Below, in pieces: positions 21,627-30,308 of a DNA stretch of 64,000 bases. The stretch comes from Gemmiger sp. An194. GTDB lineage: Bacteria > Bacillota > Clostridia > Oscillospirales > Ruminococcaceae. The stretch spans positions 1 through 64,000 of the forward strand of contig NZ_NFKA01000006.1 in NCBI RefSeq assembly GCF_002160145.1, in the 5' to 3' direction. The stretch's first letter is position 1, and every line of letters begins with the position of its first letter. The notes beneath the pieces are model-generated. The model did not search any database. It had not been told where the DNA came from and worked only from the letters and a program-made list of their open reading frames with translations. The position numbers were made by a program, and so were the translations under genes.

Positions 21627-23680
21627 AGCAGGCCCTGCGGGCCAACATCCACGCCCAGATCAGTCTGGCCATGAACCGCATCTTCACCGAGTGGTACCCC
21701 AGCCGGGGCTACACCTTCAACATCACCAACTCCACCAGCTACGACCAGTATTACGTGCACGGGCGCAACATCTTTGAGGTGATGGAAAAGCTCACCGACG
21801 ACATCTTCAACACCTATGTGCGCCGGCAGGGCACCATCGAGCCCTACTACACCGAATACTGCGACGGCAAGTCCGTCACCTGCAAGGGCATGAAGCAGTG
21901 GGGCACGGTGGACCGGGCCAACGAGGGCAAGAACGCCCTGCAAATCCTGAAATACTACTACGGCAACGACATCGAGATCGTGCGCACCAACAACCTGCAG
22001 GACATCCCGGAAAGCTATCCCGGCAGCCCGCTCCGCCGTGGCGACAGCGGCACCAACGTGCGCATCATCCAGCGGCAGCTCACCCGCATCGCCAAGGACT
22101 ACCCCTTCTTCGGCAACCCGGGCACCGACGGCGTGTTCGGCGCGGCCACCGAGTCCACGGTAAAGGCCTTCCAGAAGCAGTTCAGCCTGACGGTGGACGG
22201 CGTGGTGGGCCGGGCCACCTGGTACAAGATCAGCTATATCTATGTGTCGGTGAAGGACCTGGCGGAGCTGACCAGCGAGGGCGAAAAGCCCAGCGGCGAG
22301 AGCAACGTGAACGGCAGCACCTACCCGGGCACCGCTTTGCAGGTGGGCAGCACCGGCACCGGGGTGGAGCGCATCCAGTTCTGGCTGAATGCTTTGGCCG
22401 AATTCGACCCCGCCCTGCCCAGCCTCACGGTGGACGGCATCTACGGCAATGCCACCGCCAATGCGGTGCGCGCCTTCCAGCGGGAGAACGGCCTGACCGT
22501 GGACGGCGTGGTGGGCCCCGCCACCTGGGAGGCCATTGCCGCCGCCTACAACAGTCTGGAAAGCGACATTCAGGACCAGCCCAGCGGCTACCCGGGCACC
22601 CCGCTGCGTCAGGGCGACCGGGGCGACAGCGTGCGCCTGATGCAGTTCTACCTGCGCATGGTGGCCTCCAACTTCTCGTCCATCCCCACCATCACGGTGG
22701 ACGGCATCTTCGGCGCGGCCACCACCAGCGCGGTGAAGGCCTTCCAGAAGGAATTCGGTCTGACCCAGGACGGCGTGGTGGGCCCAGCCACCTGGCAGAA
22801 GCTGTATGAGGTATACGGCGACGTGGCCGACAGCCTGCTTGCCCCCAACCAGCGCCCCGGCACCTACCCGGGCACCCCCCTCAAGCAGGGCAGCACCGGC
22901 AAGTCGGTGCGGGAGGCCCAGTTCTATCTGAAGCTGCTGGCAGTCTACTTCCCCACCCTGCCCACCGTGACCATCGACGGCATCTACGGCCCGTCCACCA
23001 CCGCGGCAGTGCGGGCCTTCCAGACCATGTTCGGCCTGACGGCGGACGGCATCATCGGCCCCGCCACCTGGCAGGCGCTGTATGAGCAGGCCCAGCGGCT
23101 GCGCTCGTCCGACGGGCTGCTGGCCGCCTTCAACCTTGTGCCCTGGCCCGGCTTTGAGCTGATGATGGGCGCCGAGGGGCCCTCGGTGGCCTTTGTGCAG
23201 TTTTTGCTGCGCTATATCAGCTATTTCTACGACACCGTGCAGGACCCGGGCAAAATCGACGGCATCTTCGGCCAGAGCACTCTGGATTCCCTGCACAGCT
23301 GGCAGCTGGAGTTCAACCAGCCCGAGAGCGACACGGTGGACGAATTCACCTGGAACGCGCTGGAGGCCACCTTCCTGAGCCTGGCCGGCGGGGTGCCGGA
23401 TTCCACGGTGCCCGCCGCCGCGCCGGAGTACCCGGGCTACGTGATGGCTCCGGGCAGCGCGGGCGGGGCGGTAAGCTCGCTGCAGCAGGCCATGAACGGC
23501 ATCGCCCAGCTGTACTGCGTGGCGGATTTTGTTCCCAACGACGGCGTTTACGGCACCGAGACCACCAGCGCGGTGACCGCCTTCCAGCAGGGTCTGGGCC
23601 TGCCCGCCACCGGCGTGGTGGACCGCACCACCTGGGATGCCATCTTCGCGCTGCTCTATCCGCCCATTCCCGAAGCCTGA
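21605..23680 (+). CDS. SleC-like spore cortex lytic enzyme, C-terminal segment (interrupted gene)
   Basis: Native sequence starts at the core repeat (TGG-CCG-GAG, from 21620). Codons from the TTG at 21605 belong to the element end, and no ribosome site precedes it, so this half is probably silent before excision. The remainder of the SpoIID-type domain comes first: EQALRANIHAQISLAMNRI, then YYTEYCDGK, CKGMKQWGTVDRANEG and ALQILKYYYG. Six peptidoglycan-binding type 1 repeats follow, each about 80-90 residues and beginning with YPG or WPG and ending near DGVVGPATW. The order SpoIID plus peptidoglycan-binding domain is that of SleC, which degrades spore cortex on germination. No frameshift or stop interrupts the frame. 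Confidence 0.9.
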   Translation: MVTPAWPEQALRANIHAQISLAMNRIFTEWYPSRGYTFNITNSTSYDQYYVHGRNIFEVMEKLTDDIFNTYVRRQGTIEPYYTEYCDGKSVTCKGMKQWGTVDRANEGKNALQILKYYYGNDIEIVRTNNLQDIPESYPGSPLRRGDSGTNVRIIQRQLTRIAKDYPFFGNPGTDGVFGAATESTVKAFQKQFSLTVDGVVGRATWYKISYIYVSVKDLAELTSEGEKPSGESNVNGSTYPGTALQVGSTGTGVERIQFWLNALAEFDPALPSLTVDGIYGNATANAVRAFQRENGLTVDGVVGPATWEAIAAAYNSLESDIQDQPSGYPGTPLRQGDRGDSVRLMQFYLRMVASNFSSIPTITVDGIFGAATTSAVKAFQKEFGLTQDGVVGPATWQKLYEVYGDVADSLLAPNQRPGTYPGTPLKQGSTGKSVREAQFYLKLLAVYFPTLPTVTIDGIYGPSTTAAVRAFQTMFGLTADGIIGPATWQALYEQAQRLRSSDGLLAAFNLVPWPGFELMMGAEGPSVAFVQFLLRYISYFYDTVQDPGKIDGIFGQSTLDSLHSWQLEFNQPESDTVDEFTWNALEATFLSLAGGVPDSTVPAAAPEYPGYVMAPGSAGGAVSSLQQAMNGIAQLYCVADFVPNDGVYGTETTSAVTAFQQGLGLPATGVVDRTTWDAIFALLYPPIPEA

Positions 23681-23710
23681 ACACCCCACCAAACGAAAGG
23701 AGCGAACACC

Positions 23711-24397
23711 ATGCCCAAGATCTTTGTGTACGATGCCTATTCCAACAAGATGATCACCTACAACCTGGGCGAGAACGACACCATGCCCTACTCCTACGGC
23801 ACCACCATGAAGGTGAAGGAGTTCCGGGGCAGCAGCCAGAGCCCCACCCTCTGGACCACCACCGCCGCCATGGAGGCCTGGAACCTGACCCGCCGGTCCT
23901 ACGGCAAGGGCATCCACATCGGCTACGCCTTCAAGCGCATCTGGGAGGGCGGCCACGGCACCCGCAGCCAGCACTACGCGGGCGTTGCCTTTGACGTGGG
24001 CCAGGGCCAGGGCTCCAGCGCCCGTAACGCCATCTGGAAAGCGGCCAAAAACACCGGGGCCTGGGGCTACGTGGAGCCCCAGGACATGACCCCCACCTGG
24101 GTGCACTTTGACCGGCGCTACGGCAAGCCCGCCTGCAGCGGTACCACCGCCGGATACCCCACTGTGCGCCGGGGCTCGGTGAACACCTACGTGCTCATTC
24201 TGCAGGACGCGCTGAACGCCCTGGGCTATTCCACCCGCACGCTGGACGGCAAGTTCGGCGCCAACACCGAAAATGCCCTCAAGGCCTACCAGCGGCAGAG
24301 CGGCCTGACCGCGGACGGCATCTGCGGCTGCAACACCTGGAAAAAGATCACCGCCGCCTCGGTGGGCATCGGCCGCACCAAGACTGTGATCGACTGA
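23711..24397 (+). CDS. M15-type peptidase with C-terminal peptidoglycan-binding domain
   Basis: The 228-residue protein has a zinc peptidase core of the M15_A type: SQHYAGVAFDVG supplies the His and Asp ligands (about residues 90-100) and TPTWVHFDRR the C-terminal His. Residues 160-220 form one peptidoglycan-binding repeat (DGKFGANTENALKAYQRQSGLTADGICG, shown as DGKFGANTENALKAYQ and SGLTADGICG). There is no signal peptide. The start follows AAAGGAG, 30 bp behind the cortex enzyme, so both would form one operon after the element is excised. A terminator follows. It likely trims cortex or wall peptides. The exact bond is unknown. Confidence 0.85.
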   Translation: MPKIFVYDAYSNKMITYNLGENDTMPYSYGTTMKVKEFRGSSQSPTLWTTTAAMEAWNLTRRSYGKGIHIGYAFKRIWEGGHGTRSQHYAGVAFDVGQGQGSSARNAIWKAAKNTGAWGYVEPQDMTPTWVHFDRRYGKPACSGTTAGYPTVRRGSVNTYVLILQDALNALGYSTRTLDGKFGANTENALKAYQRQSGLTADGICGCNTWKKITAASVGIGRTKTVID

Positions 24398-24413
24398 CCG
24401 CCGTCCTCTCACA

Positions 24414-24449
24414 AAAAGCCGGGCTTCCCAACGGGAGGCCCGGCTTTTC
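24414..24449 (+). terminator. Terminator of the cortex enzyme-M15 operon
   Basis: A perfect 11-bp stem AAAAGCCGGGC (24414-24424) with GCCCGGCTTTT (24438-24448), plus an inner TTCCC/GGGAG pairing, ends in TTTTCTG. Confidence 0.8.
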
Positions 24450-24493
24450 TGTAAACTTTTTGTACCCATTTCATGACAAAATCACTCAAAATA

Positions 24494-24521
24494 TGGACTT
24501 TTGCGCTTGTTTGTTTATAAT
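24494..24521 (+). promoter_or_regulatory. Promoter of the polyprenyl glycosylphosphotransferase gene
   Basis: TGGACT (24494-24499) and TATAAT (24516-24521) are 16 bp apart, about 60 bp upstream of the start codon. Confidence 0.65.
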
Positions 24522-24585
24522 AGGGAATAAGACTGTTTTCCCGCGCCGGGTTTTGCCCGCCGCCGAAAAGGGGGCTTACCTGTTT

Positions 24586-26046
24586 ATGATCCGCAAAAAT
24601 CAGAGGCTGCTGAACATCGTCAACTGCCTGTTGGATATCTCGCTCATCGCGCTGGCCTATCTGCTGGCGGTGTGGCTGTGGCTGGGTGTTTACCGCGACA
24701 ACCTGTTCAACCCGGCGGTGGTGCTGCTGCGCACCGGGTCGCTGCTGCCCGCTTTTTTCTACGGGGTGGTCATGGCCGCCATCTACTATGCCTTCAAGCT
24801 GTACGGCTCCTTCCGGTTCTCCACATTGCTGGACGAAACGGTGGCCCTGCTCAAGGCGAACCTGCTGGGCCTTTTGCTCATCGGCATGACGCTTTACCTC
24901 ACCCGGGCGGTGGATTTCTCCCGCGGGGTGCTGGCGCTGTTTTATGTGTTCTCCACCGTTCTGGTGGTGGCCAAGCGGATCACGGTGCGGCGCATTCTGC
25001 GCCACTACCGGATGCTGGGCTACAACCTGAAGCACGTGCTGATCGTGGGCAACGGCCGGCTGGCTCTGGAATATGTGGACTCCCTGCGCCGCAACCCCCA
25101 ATACGGCTATAACGTGATCGGCTATGTTGCCGCCAGCGAAAAGCCGGGCCTGGGCAGCCATCTGGGCCGCTACGAGGACCTGCCGGACCTTCTGAGCGGC
25201 CCGGCGGTGGACGAGGTGATCGTGGCGCTGGAGCCCCACGAGGCCCGGTTTATGAACACCATCATCGCCGCCTGCGAGAAACAGGGCACGAAGATCCGCA
25301 TCATCCCCTTCTACAACGACTACATTCCCAGCCGCCCCACCGTGGATGTGATCGGCTCGGTGAAGCTGATCAGCATCCGCACCATCCCGCTGGACAACAT
25401 GCTCAACGCCGCCTTAAAGCGGGCCATGGATGTGGCGGGCAGCCTTGTTCTGATCGTGCTCACCAGCCCCATCATGCTGATCGCGGCCATCGGGGTGCGG
25501 CTTTCCAGCCCGGGGCCGATCCTGTTCCGGCAGGAACGGGTGGGCCTGAACAAACAGACCTTCACCATGTACAAGTTCCGCAGCATGCGGGTGAACGCCA
25601 GCCAGGACACCGGCTGGACCCAGGACGCCGACCCCCGCAAAACCTGGTTCGGCAGCCTGATCCGCAAGTGCAGCATCGACGAGCTGCCCCAGTTCTTCAA
25701 CGTGCTGAAAGGCGACATGAGCCTGATCGGCCCCCGGCCGGAGATCCCCCATTTTGTGGAGCAGTTCAAGGAGACGGTGCCCCTTTACATGGTCAAGCAT
25801 CAGGTGCGGCCGGGCATCACCGGCTGGGCCCAGGTGAACGGCTTCCGGGGCGACACCTCCATTGAGGGACGCATCCAGTGCGACATCTGGTACATCGAGA
25901 ACTGGTCCATCTTCCTGGACATCAAGATCCTGTTTATGACCGTGTTCGGCGGCCTGTTCAACAAGGAACAGCTGCAGACCGGCCACGCGGCCTCATCCCC
26001 CAAAAACGGACAGGCTGAGGACAAAACGGACAAGCCGGACCAATAA
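24586..26046 (+). CDS. Exopolysaccharide polyprenyl glycosylphosphotransferase
   Basis: The 486-residue membrane enzyme transfers a sugar-1-phosphate to undecaprenyl phosphate, the first step of many exopolysaccharides. Five N-terminal hydrophobic segments come first, then a Rossmann-like domain (HVLIVGNGRLALEYVDSL, near residue 150). The catalytic Bac_transf domain starts near 280 with RAMDVAGSLVLIVL and contains LFRQERVGLNKQTFTMYKFRSM and KCSIDELPQFFNVLKGDMSLIGPRPE, each a family hallmark. The start at 24586 follows AAAAGGGGG. It stands alone without other polysaccharide genes, unlike in most capsule clusters. Confidence 0.92.
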   Translation: MIRKNQRLLNIVNCLLDISLIALAYLLAVWLWLGVYRDNLFNPAVVLLRTGSLLPAFFYGVVMAAIYYAFKLYGSFRFSTLLDETVALLKANLLGLLLIGMTLYLTRAVDFSRGVLALFYVFSTVLVVAKRITVRRILRHYRMLGYNLKHVLIVGNGRLALEYVDSLRRNPQYGYNVIGYVAASEKPGLGSHLGRYEDLPDLLSGPAVDEVIVALEPHEARFMNTIIAACEKQGTKIRIIPFYNDYIPSRPTVDVIGSVKLISIRTIPLDNMLNAALKRAMDVAGSLVLIVLTSPIMLIAAIGVRLSSPGPILFRQERVGLNKQTFTMYKFRSMRVNASQDTGWTQDADPRKTWFGSLIRKCSIDELPQFFNVLKGDMSLIGPRPEIPHFVEQFKETVPLYMVKHQVRPGITGWAQVNGFRGDTSIEGRIQCDIWYIENWSIFLDIKILFMTVFGGLFNKEQLQTGHAASSPKNGQAEDKTDKPDQ

Positions 26047-26053
26047 CAAAAAG

Positions 26054-26104
26054 CGCCGGGCCGGTGCGAAGAGAAAACCTCTCTCGCACCGGCCCGGCTT
26101 TTCT
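26054..26104. terminator. Strong bidirectional terminator
   Basis: GCCGGGCCGGTGCGA (plus an AGAG/CTCT inner stem) pairs with its complement ending at 26098, followed by TTTTCTGTTTT on the plus strand. Confidence 0.8.
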
Positions 26105-26107
26105 GTT

Positions 26108-26581
26108 TTATCCGGCGGAACGCTCCGCCCGGCTTTGATACCACCGGCAGGCGGCAATGCACAAAAGGATCTGAACCGCCGAGGAGATGGGTGTGCCCAG
26201 ACCGATCTCAAACAGACCCACTCCCGGGATACGGCTCATCAGATACACTACCGGAATGCGCACGCAGAAGGCGCCCACCACACCCTGCACCATCACAAAC
26301 ACGGTGCGGCCGCAGCCGTTGAAGCAGCCCACAAAGCAGAACAGCACCGCGGTGAGCAGGCAGTCGATGGCATAGGCCTTCAGATAGGCGTGGGCCTCGG
26401 CAATGACCAGCGGGTCAGCAGTGAACAGCCCGGCCAGCTGTGCGCCGCCGAACAAAGGCGGTGCCCGCAAACCGCCCCACGATGATCAGGTCCGCTGCGC
26501 CGTACATGGCCTGCAAAAACAGCGCCGCCAGAATGTTGCCCCGGGTCAGCGCCGGGGCGTTTTTTCACTTTGCCCGTTCAT
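26108..26581 (-). pseudogene. Decayed MATE family efflux transporter
   Basis: The start ATG (26579-26581, after AGGAG) is followed by an 11-codon frame that stops. In another frame come MATE-like N-terminal pieces (LTRGNILAALF, LQAMYGAADLIIVGRFAGT). After that the sequence jumps, again in another frame, to the last 110 residues of a MATE protein (LFTADPLVIAEAHAYLKAYAID...GVGLFEIGLGTPISSAVQ, abbreviated). The roughly 300 central residues are missing. So the gene has at least one large internal deletion and frameshifts. A complete, unrelated-looking MATE gene is present at 58.3-59.6 kb. Confidence 0.85.
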
Positions 26582-26635
26582 AAAATTCTCCTCTTTGTGT
26601 TGCGCAGAGCGAAAAAAGAGCCGGCAAAGGGGTTG

Positions 26636-27712
26636 TCACGCGGGCTGTTTGTTTTTGGTGAACTTCAGCGCCAGCGCCGCTGCCAGAACGCCCGCCAGAA
26701 TCTTGCACACAAAGAACGCCGCCACGCTGCGCGAATCGCTCACGCTGGACACAAAGGCCATCTGCCCGCCCAGCACGAAGGCCCCGCTCACCGACACCGC
26801 CGCGTTCATCACCTTGCCCCGCACATCCATGCGGGAGTAAAGGGGCAGCATGGACACGGTGGACACCAGCGAGGCCAGCAGCCCCAGCACCGCGTATTCG
26901 TTCACGCCCAGCCGCCCGGCCACCCGGCGCACCGCCTCGCCGCAGCGGGCCAGCAGCAGAGCCGTGGCCACCATGGCGCCGCACACCACCACCGTGATCT
27001 TGAACACGATGATCAGCGCCTCGGCCACCAGGCTCTGGGGGGCGATGGCCAGCCCGGGCAGAAACAGGCCCAGCGCCACCGCGCCGAAGGCCAGCACGCC
27101 CAGCACCCGCACCGCCTCGCCAAAGCCCGCCAGCGCACCCAAACAGAGCCGGGGCGCTTTGGCCAGACCCAGCACCAGCAGCGCGCAGAGCACCAGCACC
27201 GGCCACAGATTCTGCGCCAGTGCCAGCGGCGCAAGGCCCAGCGCCAGCCCGCCCGCCACCAGGCCCGCGGGCAGGGCGATCAGACCCCACACCACGCCCT
27301 GCATAAAGCCGGTGACCTGATAGTTTTCCAGACTGCCCAGAGCGATGGGCAGCGTAAAGCTCACAAGGCAGCCCAGAGTGGAGGCCACCAGCAATCCGCT
27401 GTAGGCCGCCAGAGCCTCGCTGGCCGCCAGCTGGCTGGCGGTGGCCCAGCCGCCCATGTCCGGGGCCAGCAGCATGCCCGCCAGCAGCGACGCGTCGAAG
27501 GGCAGCGCCCGGCTCACCGCCGAAAGCCCGCCCTCCAGCGCACCCACCGCGGCGATGATGAGGCAGTAGATACCGGTCATGGAAAGGCTCAAACCGCCCA
27601 TGGCCGCAAGCCCCCGGTCCAGCTCGGCGGCAACGCCCAGCCGCCCGCCCAGAGCCTTATCAAACAGGCCCAGGGCCGCAAAGCAGAGCAGTATCCCGAT
27701 GCAGATATTCAT
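26636..27712 (-). CDS. eutH: EutH family ethanolamine transporter-like protein
   Basis: The 358-residue membrane protein has about ten hydrophobic segments and EutH-type signatures (GLFDKALGGRLGVAAELDRG; MLAPDMGGWATASQLA; MLPLYSRMDVRGKVMNAA). EutH facilitates entry of ethanolamine, a breakdown product of phosphatidylethanolamine. The start at 27712 is set by GGGGGAG. No other eut gene is present in the window, so it may serve an unlinked pathway or carry a related substrate. Confidence 0.85.
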   Translation of the reverse strand: MNICIGILLCFAALGLFDKALGGRLGVAAELDRGLAAMGGLSLSMTGIYCLIIAAVGALEGGLSAVSRALPFDASLLAGMLLAPDMGGWATASQLAASEALAAYSGLLVASTLGCLVSFTLPIALGSLENYQVTGFMQGVVWGLIALPAGLVAGGLALGLAPLALAQNLWPVLVLCALLVLGLAKAPRLCLGALAGFGEAVRVLGVLAFGAVALGLFLPGLAIAPQSLVAEALIIVFKITVVVCGAMVATALLLARCGEAVRRVAGRLGVNEYAVLGLLASLVSTVSMLPLYSRMDVRGKVMNAAVSVSGAFVLGGQMAFVSSVSDSRSVAAFFVCKILAGVLAAALALKFTKNKQPA

Positions 27713-27749
27713 GGTTTTCTCCCCCGTTTTTCCGTTTGCACCCGGGCAC

Positions 27750-27793
27750 AAAAAAGCGGCCCGGCCCCCTTTTGCAAGGGGAGCCGCGCCGCG
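27750..27793 (-). terminator. Terminator of the amino acid ABC operon
   Basis: On the minus strand an imperfect GC stem with a CCCCTT-GCAA-AAGGGG core is followed by TTTTTTGTG. It lies between the ATPase gene and eutH. Confidence 0.7.
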
Positions 27794-27866
27794 TTGTTTT
27801 GTTCTGTGCTCCGGGCGCGTCATGCCCAGTATATCACATTTTTTTGCCGCCGCGAAGCGGGGTTTC

Positions 27867-28610
27867 TCACAGGTTCAGCACCTTGGACAAAAAATCCTTC
27901 AGCCGGTCGTCGTGGGGATCTGCGAACAGGTCCCGGGCGGGCCGGTCCTCCCGGATCTGGCCGTCGGCCATGAAGATGACCCGGCTGGACACCTCGCGGG
28001 CAAAGCTCATCTCGTGGGTGACCACCACCATGGTCATGCCCTCGGCGGCCAGGTCCTTCATAACCTGCAGCACCTCGCCCACCATCTCGGGGTCCAAAGC
28101 GCTGGTGGGCTCGTCGAAGAGCATCACGTCCGGCTCCATGGCCAGCGCGCGCACGATGGCCACGCGCTGCTTCTGGCCGCCGGAAAGCTGGGCGGGGTAG
28201 CTGCCCGCCTTATCCGCGAGGCCCACCCGGTCCAGCAGCTGCAGGGCCTTTTCCTCGGCGGCCTTGGGGTCCATCTTGCGGATCTTCACCGGCGCGGCGG
28301 TGATGTTCTGCAGCACGGTCATGTTGTTGAACAGGTTGAACTGCTGGAACACCATGCCGATCTTCTGGCGGTGCAGGTCGATGTTGGTCTTTTTGTCACA
28401 GATGTCCACGCCTTCAAAGAACACATGGCCGCCGGTGGGAACCTCCAGCAGGTTCAGGCAGCGCAGAAAGGTGCTTTTGCCGCTGCCGGAGGGGCCGATC
28501 ACCGCCACCACCTCACCCTTGCGGATGGTGGTGTTCACGTCCTTGAGCACATGCAGCTTGCCGAAGGACTTATTCAAATCTTTTACAACGATCAGTTCAT
28601 CTTGTGCCAT
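27867..28610 (-). CDS. Polar amino acid ABC transporter, ATP-binding protein
   Basis: The 247-residue ATPase powers uptake through the adjacent permease. Walker A is GPSGSGKS, the signature is [15 protein letters not shown], and Walker B is [13 protein letters not shown], followed by the switch His in [13 protein letters not shown]. The GlnQ/ArtP-type sequence fits glutamine, arginine or cystine systems. The start at 28610 overlaps the permease end by 14 bp and follows AGGAAA, so translation is coupled. It is the last gene of the three-gene transporter operon. Confidence 0.93.
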   Translation of the reverse strand: MAQDELIVVKDLNKSFGKLHVLKDVNTTIRKGEVVAVIGPSGSGKSTFLRCLNLLEVPTGGHVFFEGVDICDKKTNIDLHRQKIGMVFQQFNLFNNMTVLQNITAAPVKIRKMDPKAAEEKALQLLDRVGLADKAGSYPAQLSGGQKQRVAIVRALAMEPDVMLFDEPTSALDPEMVGEVLQVMKDLAAEGMTMVVVTHEMSFAREVSSRVIFMADGQIREDRPARDLFADPHDDRLKDFLSKVLNL

Positions 28611-29313
28611 TGGCCATTTTCCTTTCTGCAAACGCGATCAGACGGGAGGTGAAGAAGGTCATGATAAAGTAGATGATGGCAGCCACGGCAAGGGTCTCCA
28701 GCTGGATGTAGGTCACCGACATCACGCCGCTGGTCTGATACATCAGATCAGCGATGCCGATGATCGACACGATGGAGGATTCCTTGATGACGGTCACGAA
28801 CTCGTTGCCCAAAGCGGGCAGGATGTTCTTGATGGCCTGGGGCAGCACCACCATCATCAGGGTCTGGCTCTGCTTGAAGCCCAGACTGCGGGCGGCCTCG
28901 GTCTGGCCCTTGTCCACCGCCTGGATGCCGCTGCGCACGATCTCGGCCACATAGGCGGCGCTGTTGATGCTCATGGCAAAGATGCCGGCGGCAAAGCGGT
29001 CGAAGTTGGGAATGAACGATACGGTGGGGAAGGTGATGCCCGCCATGGGCAGACCGTAAAAGATAAACATCAGCTGGATCATCAGCGGGGTGCCGCGGAT
29101 GAACTCGATGTAGGCGGTGGCAAACCAGCGGGTGGGCTTGAGCTTGCCCATCTTCATCACGGCCAGCAAAGTGCCCAGAATGGTGCCCAGCAGCACCGCG
29201 AAAAAGGCGATGATAAGGGTATTCATCACGCCCTGCCCAAAAAAGCTGCTGTATTTGGTGGCGATGCGGACCATCCGGTCCAGAAAATACAAAAGCCCTT
29301 CAATCGGATTCAT
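28597..29313 (-). CDS. Polar amino acid ABC transporter, permease
   Basis: The 238-residue HisM/GlnP-type permease forms the membrane channel. About five hydrophobic segments are visible, with the EAA loop [22 protein letters not shown] near residues 150-170, cited in parts [10 protein letters not shown] and [17 protein letters not shown]. The N-terminal [22 protein letters not shown] is typical of the family (YIEFIRGTP). It lies 86 bp downstream of the binding-protein gene, behind a stem-loop, and overlaps the ATPase gene. Substrate cannot be read from it. Confidence 0.93.
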   Translation of the reverse strand: MNPIEGLLYFLDRMVRIATKYSSFFGQGVMNTLIIAFFAVLLGTILGTLLAVMKMGKLKPTRWFATAYIEFIRGTPLMIQLMFIFYGLPMAGITFPTVSFIPNFDRFAAGIFAMSINSAAYVAEIVRSGIQAVDKGQTEAARSLGFKQSQTLMMVVLPQAIKNILPALGNEFVTVIKESSIVSIIGIADLMYQTSGVMSVTYIQLETLAVAAIIYFIMTFFTSRLIAFAERKMANGTR

Positions 29314-29343
29314 ACAGTACCTCTCTTATTGGAAAACACAGCA

Positions 29344-29378
29344 GCATCCTCACGCCCCGGAATGGTGCGTGAGGATGC
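29344..29378 (-). terminator. Intra-operon stem-loop between binding protein and permease
   Basis: A perfect 12-bp stem GCATCCTCACGC (29344-29355) with 29367-29378. On the minus strand no strong T-run follows, so it probably acts as an mRNA stabiliser or partial terminator. That would give more binding protein than permease. Confidence 0.6.
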
Positions 29379-29399
29379 CTTTTCTTTTTGATGCGCGGC

Positions 29400-30308
29400 T
29401 CAGATGCCCATGCTCTGGCTCAGCTCCACCGCTTCGTCGTAGGCGGCCTGGAAGGAACCGTCGGCGGTCACGTTGGCGATCACCGCGTTCACCAGCTCCT
29501 TCAGGTCCTCCTTGCCCTTGGCCAGCACGGCGGCCTTGCCGAAGTTGGCCTCCTCCTGGCTGAAGGTGAAGTTGGCCTGGGCGATGCCCGGGTTATTGGC
29601 CACCAGGCCCTCACCCACAGCGCCGTCCACCACGATGGCGGCAATGTTGCCGTTGGCCACTTCCATGGCCAGAGCGGGCCATTTGTCCAGCTCGAACAGC
29701 TTGGAATCGGGCAGAGCGCTCTGGATCAGCTTGCTCTGGGTGGTGCCGCGCTGGGCGCCAACCTGCTGGCCGGCCAGGGACTCCTTGGTGGTGTAAACTT
29801 CCTCATTGCCCTTCTTGACGATCAGCATCTGCTCGTCCTTCTGGTACATATCGGTGAAGTCGATCTCCTTGGCGCGCTCCTCGTCCACGGTGAAGGCGGC
29901 GATGCCGATGTCCACCTGGTTGGACTTCACGGCGGGGATGATGCCGTCGAAGGCCATGTCCATTACTTCCAGCTCAACGCCCAGAGCGTCGGCGATCTGC
30001 TGGGCCAGCCACATGTCGCAGCCCACGAAGTTGGCATTCAGGTCCTTGAACTCGAAGGGAGCGTACTGGGCCTCGGTGCCCACCACCAGCTTGCCCTTGG
30101 CCTTGATGGCCTCGATGGTCTCGCCGGTGTAGGAAGAGTAGTCGTAAGCAGCGGTGGAAGCGCTGGCAGCTTCGGAAGAAGCGCCGGTGGAGGCGGCCTC
30201 AGAGGAAGAAGCAGCGGCGGAAGAGGCGGTGCTGGAAGAAGCGCCGCCGCAGGCGGCCAGGCTCAGGCTGAGAACAGCCGCCATGGCAATGGCAAGAAAC
30301 TTTTTCAT
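29400..30308 (-). CDS. Polar amino acid ABC transporter, substrate-binding lipoprotein
   Basis: The 302-residue protein carries a lipoprotein signal with lipobox LAAC (Cys20) and a Ser/Ala-rich linker to about residue 55. The SBP_bac_3 domain follows: IKAKGKLVVGTEAQYAPFEF, VDIGIAAFTVDEERAKEIDFTDMY and VGAQRGTTQSKLIQ, given as pieces. It captures a polar amino acid outside the membrane and delivers it to the permease. AGGGAGGG lies just upstream of the start. It is the first gene of the operon with its own promoter. Confidence 0.93.
   Translation of the reverse strand: MKKFLAIAMAAVLSLSLAACGGASSSTASSAAASSSEAASTGASSEAASASTAAYDYSSYTGETIEAIKAKGKLVVGTEAQYAPFEFKDLNANFVGCDMWLAQQIADALGVELEVMDMAFDGIIPAVKSNQVDIGIAAFTVDEERAKEIDFTDMYQKDEQMLIVKKGNEEVYTTKESLAGQQVGAQRGTTQSKLIQSALPDSKLFELDKWPALAMEVANGNIAAIVVDGAVGEGLVANNPGIAQANFTFSQEEANFGKAAVLAKGKEDLKELVNAVIANVTADGSFQAAYDEAVELSQSMGI

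Noticed and set aside
22010-23680. Regular 250-bp periodic repeats that could suggest a tandem repeat locus
   Set aside because: They are the six peptidoglycan-binding domains of one protein. They differ in sequence and stay in frame, so they are coding repeats, not a CRISPR or satellite.
26108-26470. Functional small membrane protein
   Set aside because: It is the C-terminal remnant of a MATE transporter and lacks a ribosome site. The true start lies in another frame upstream.
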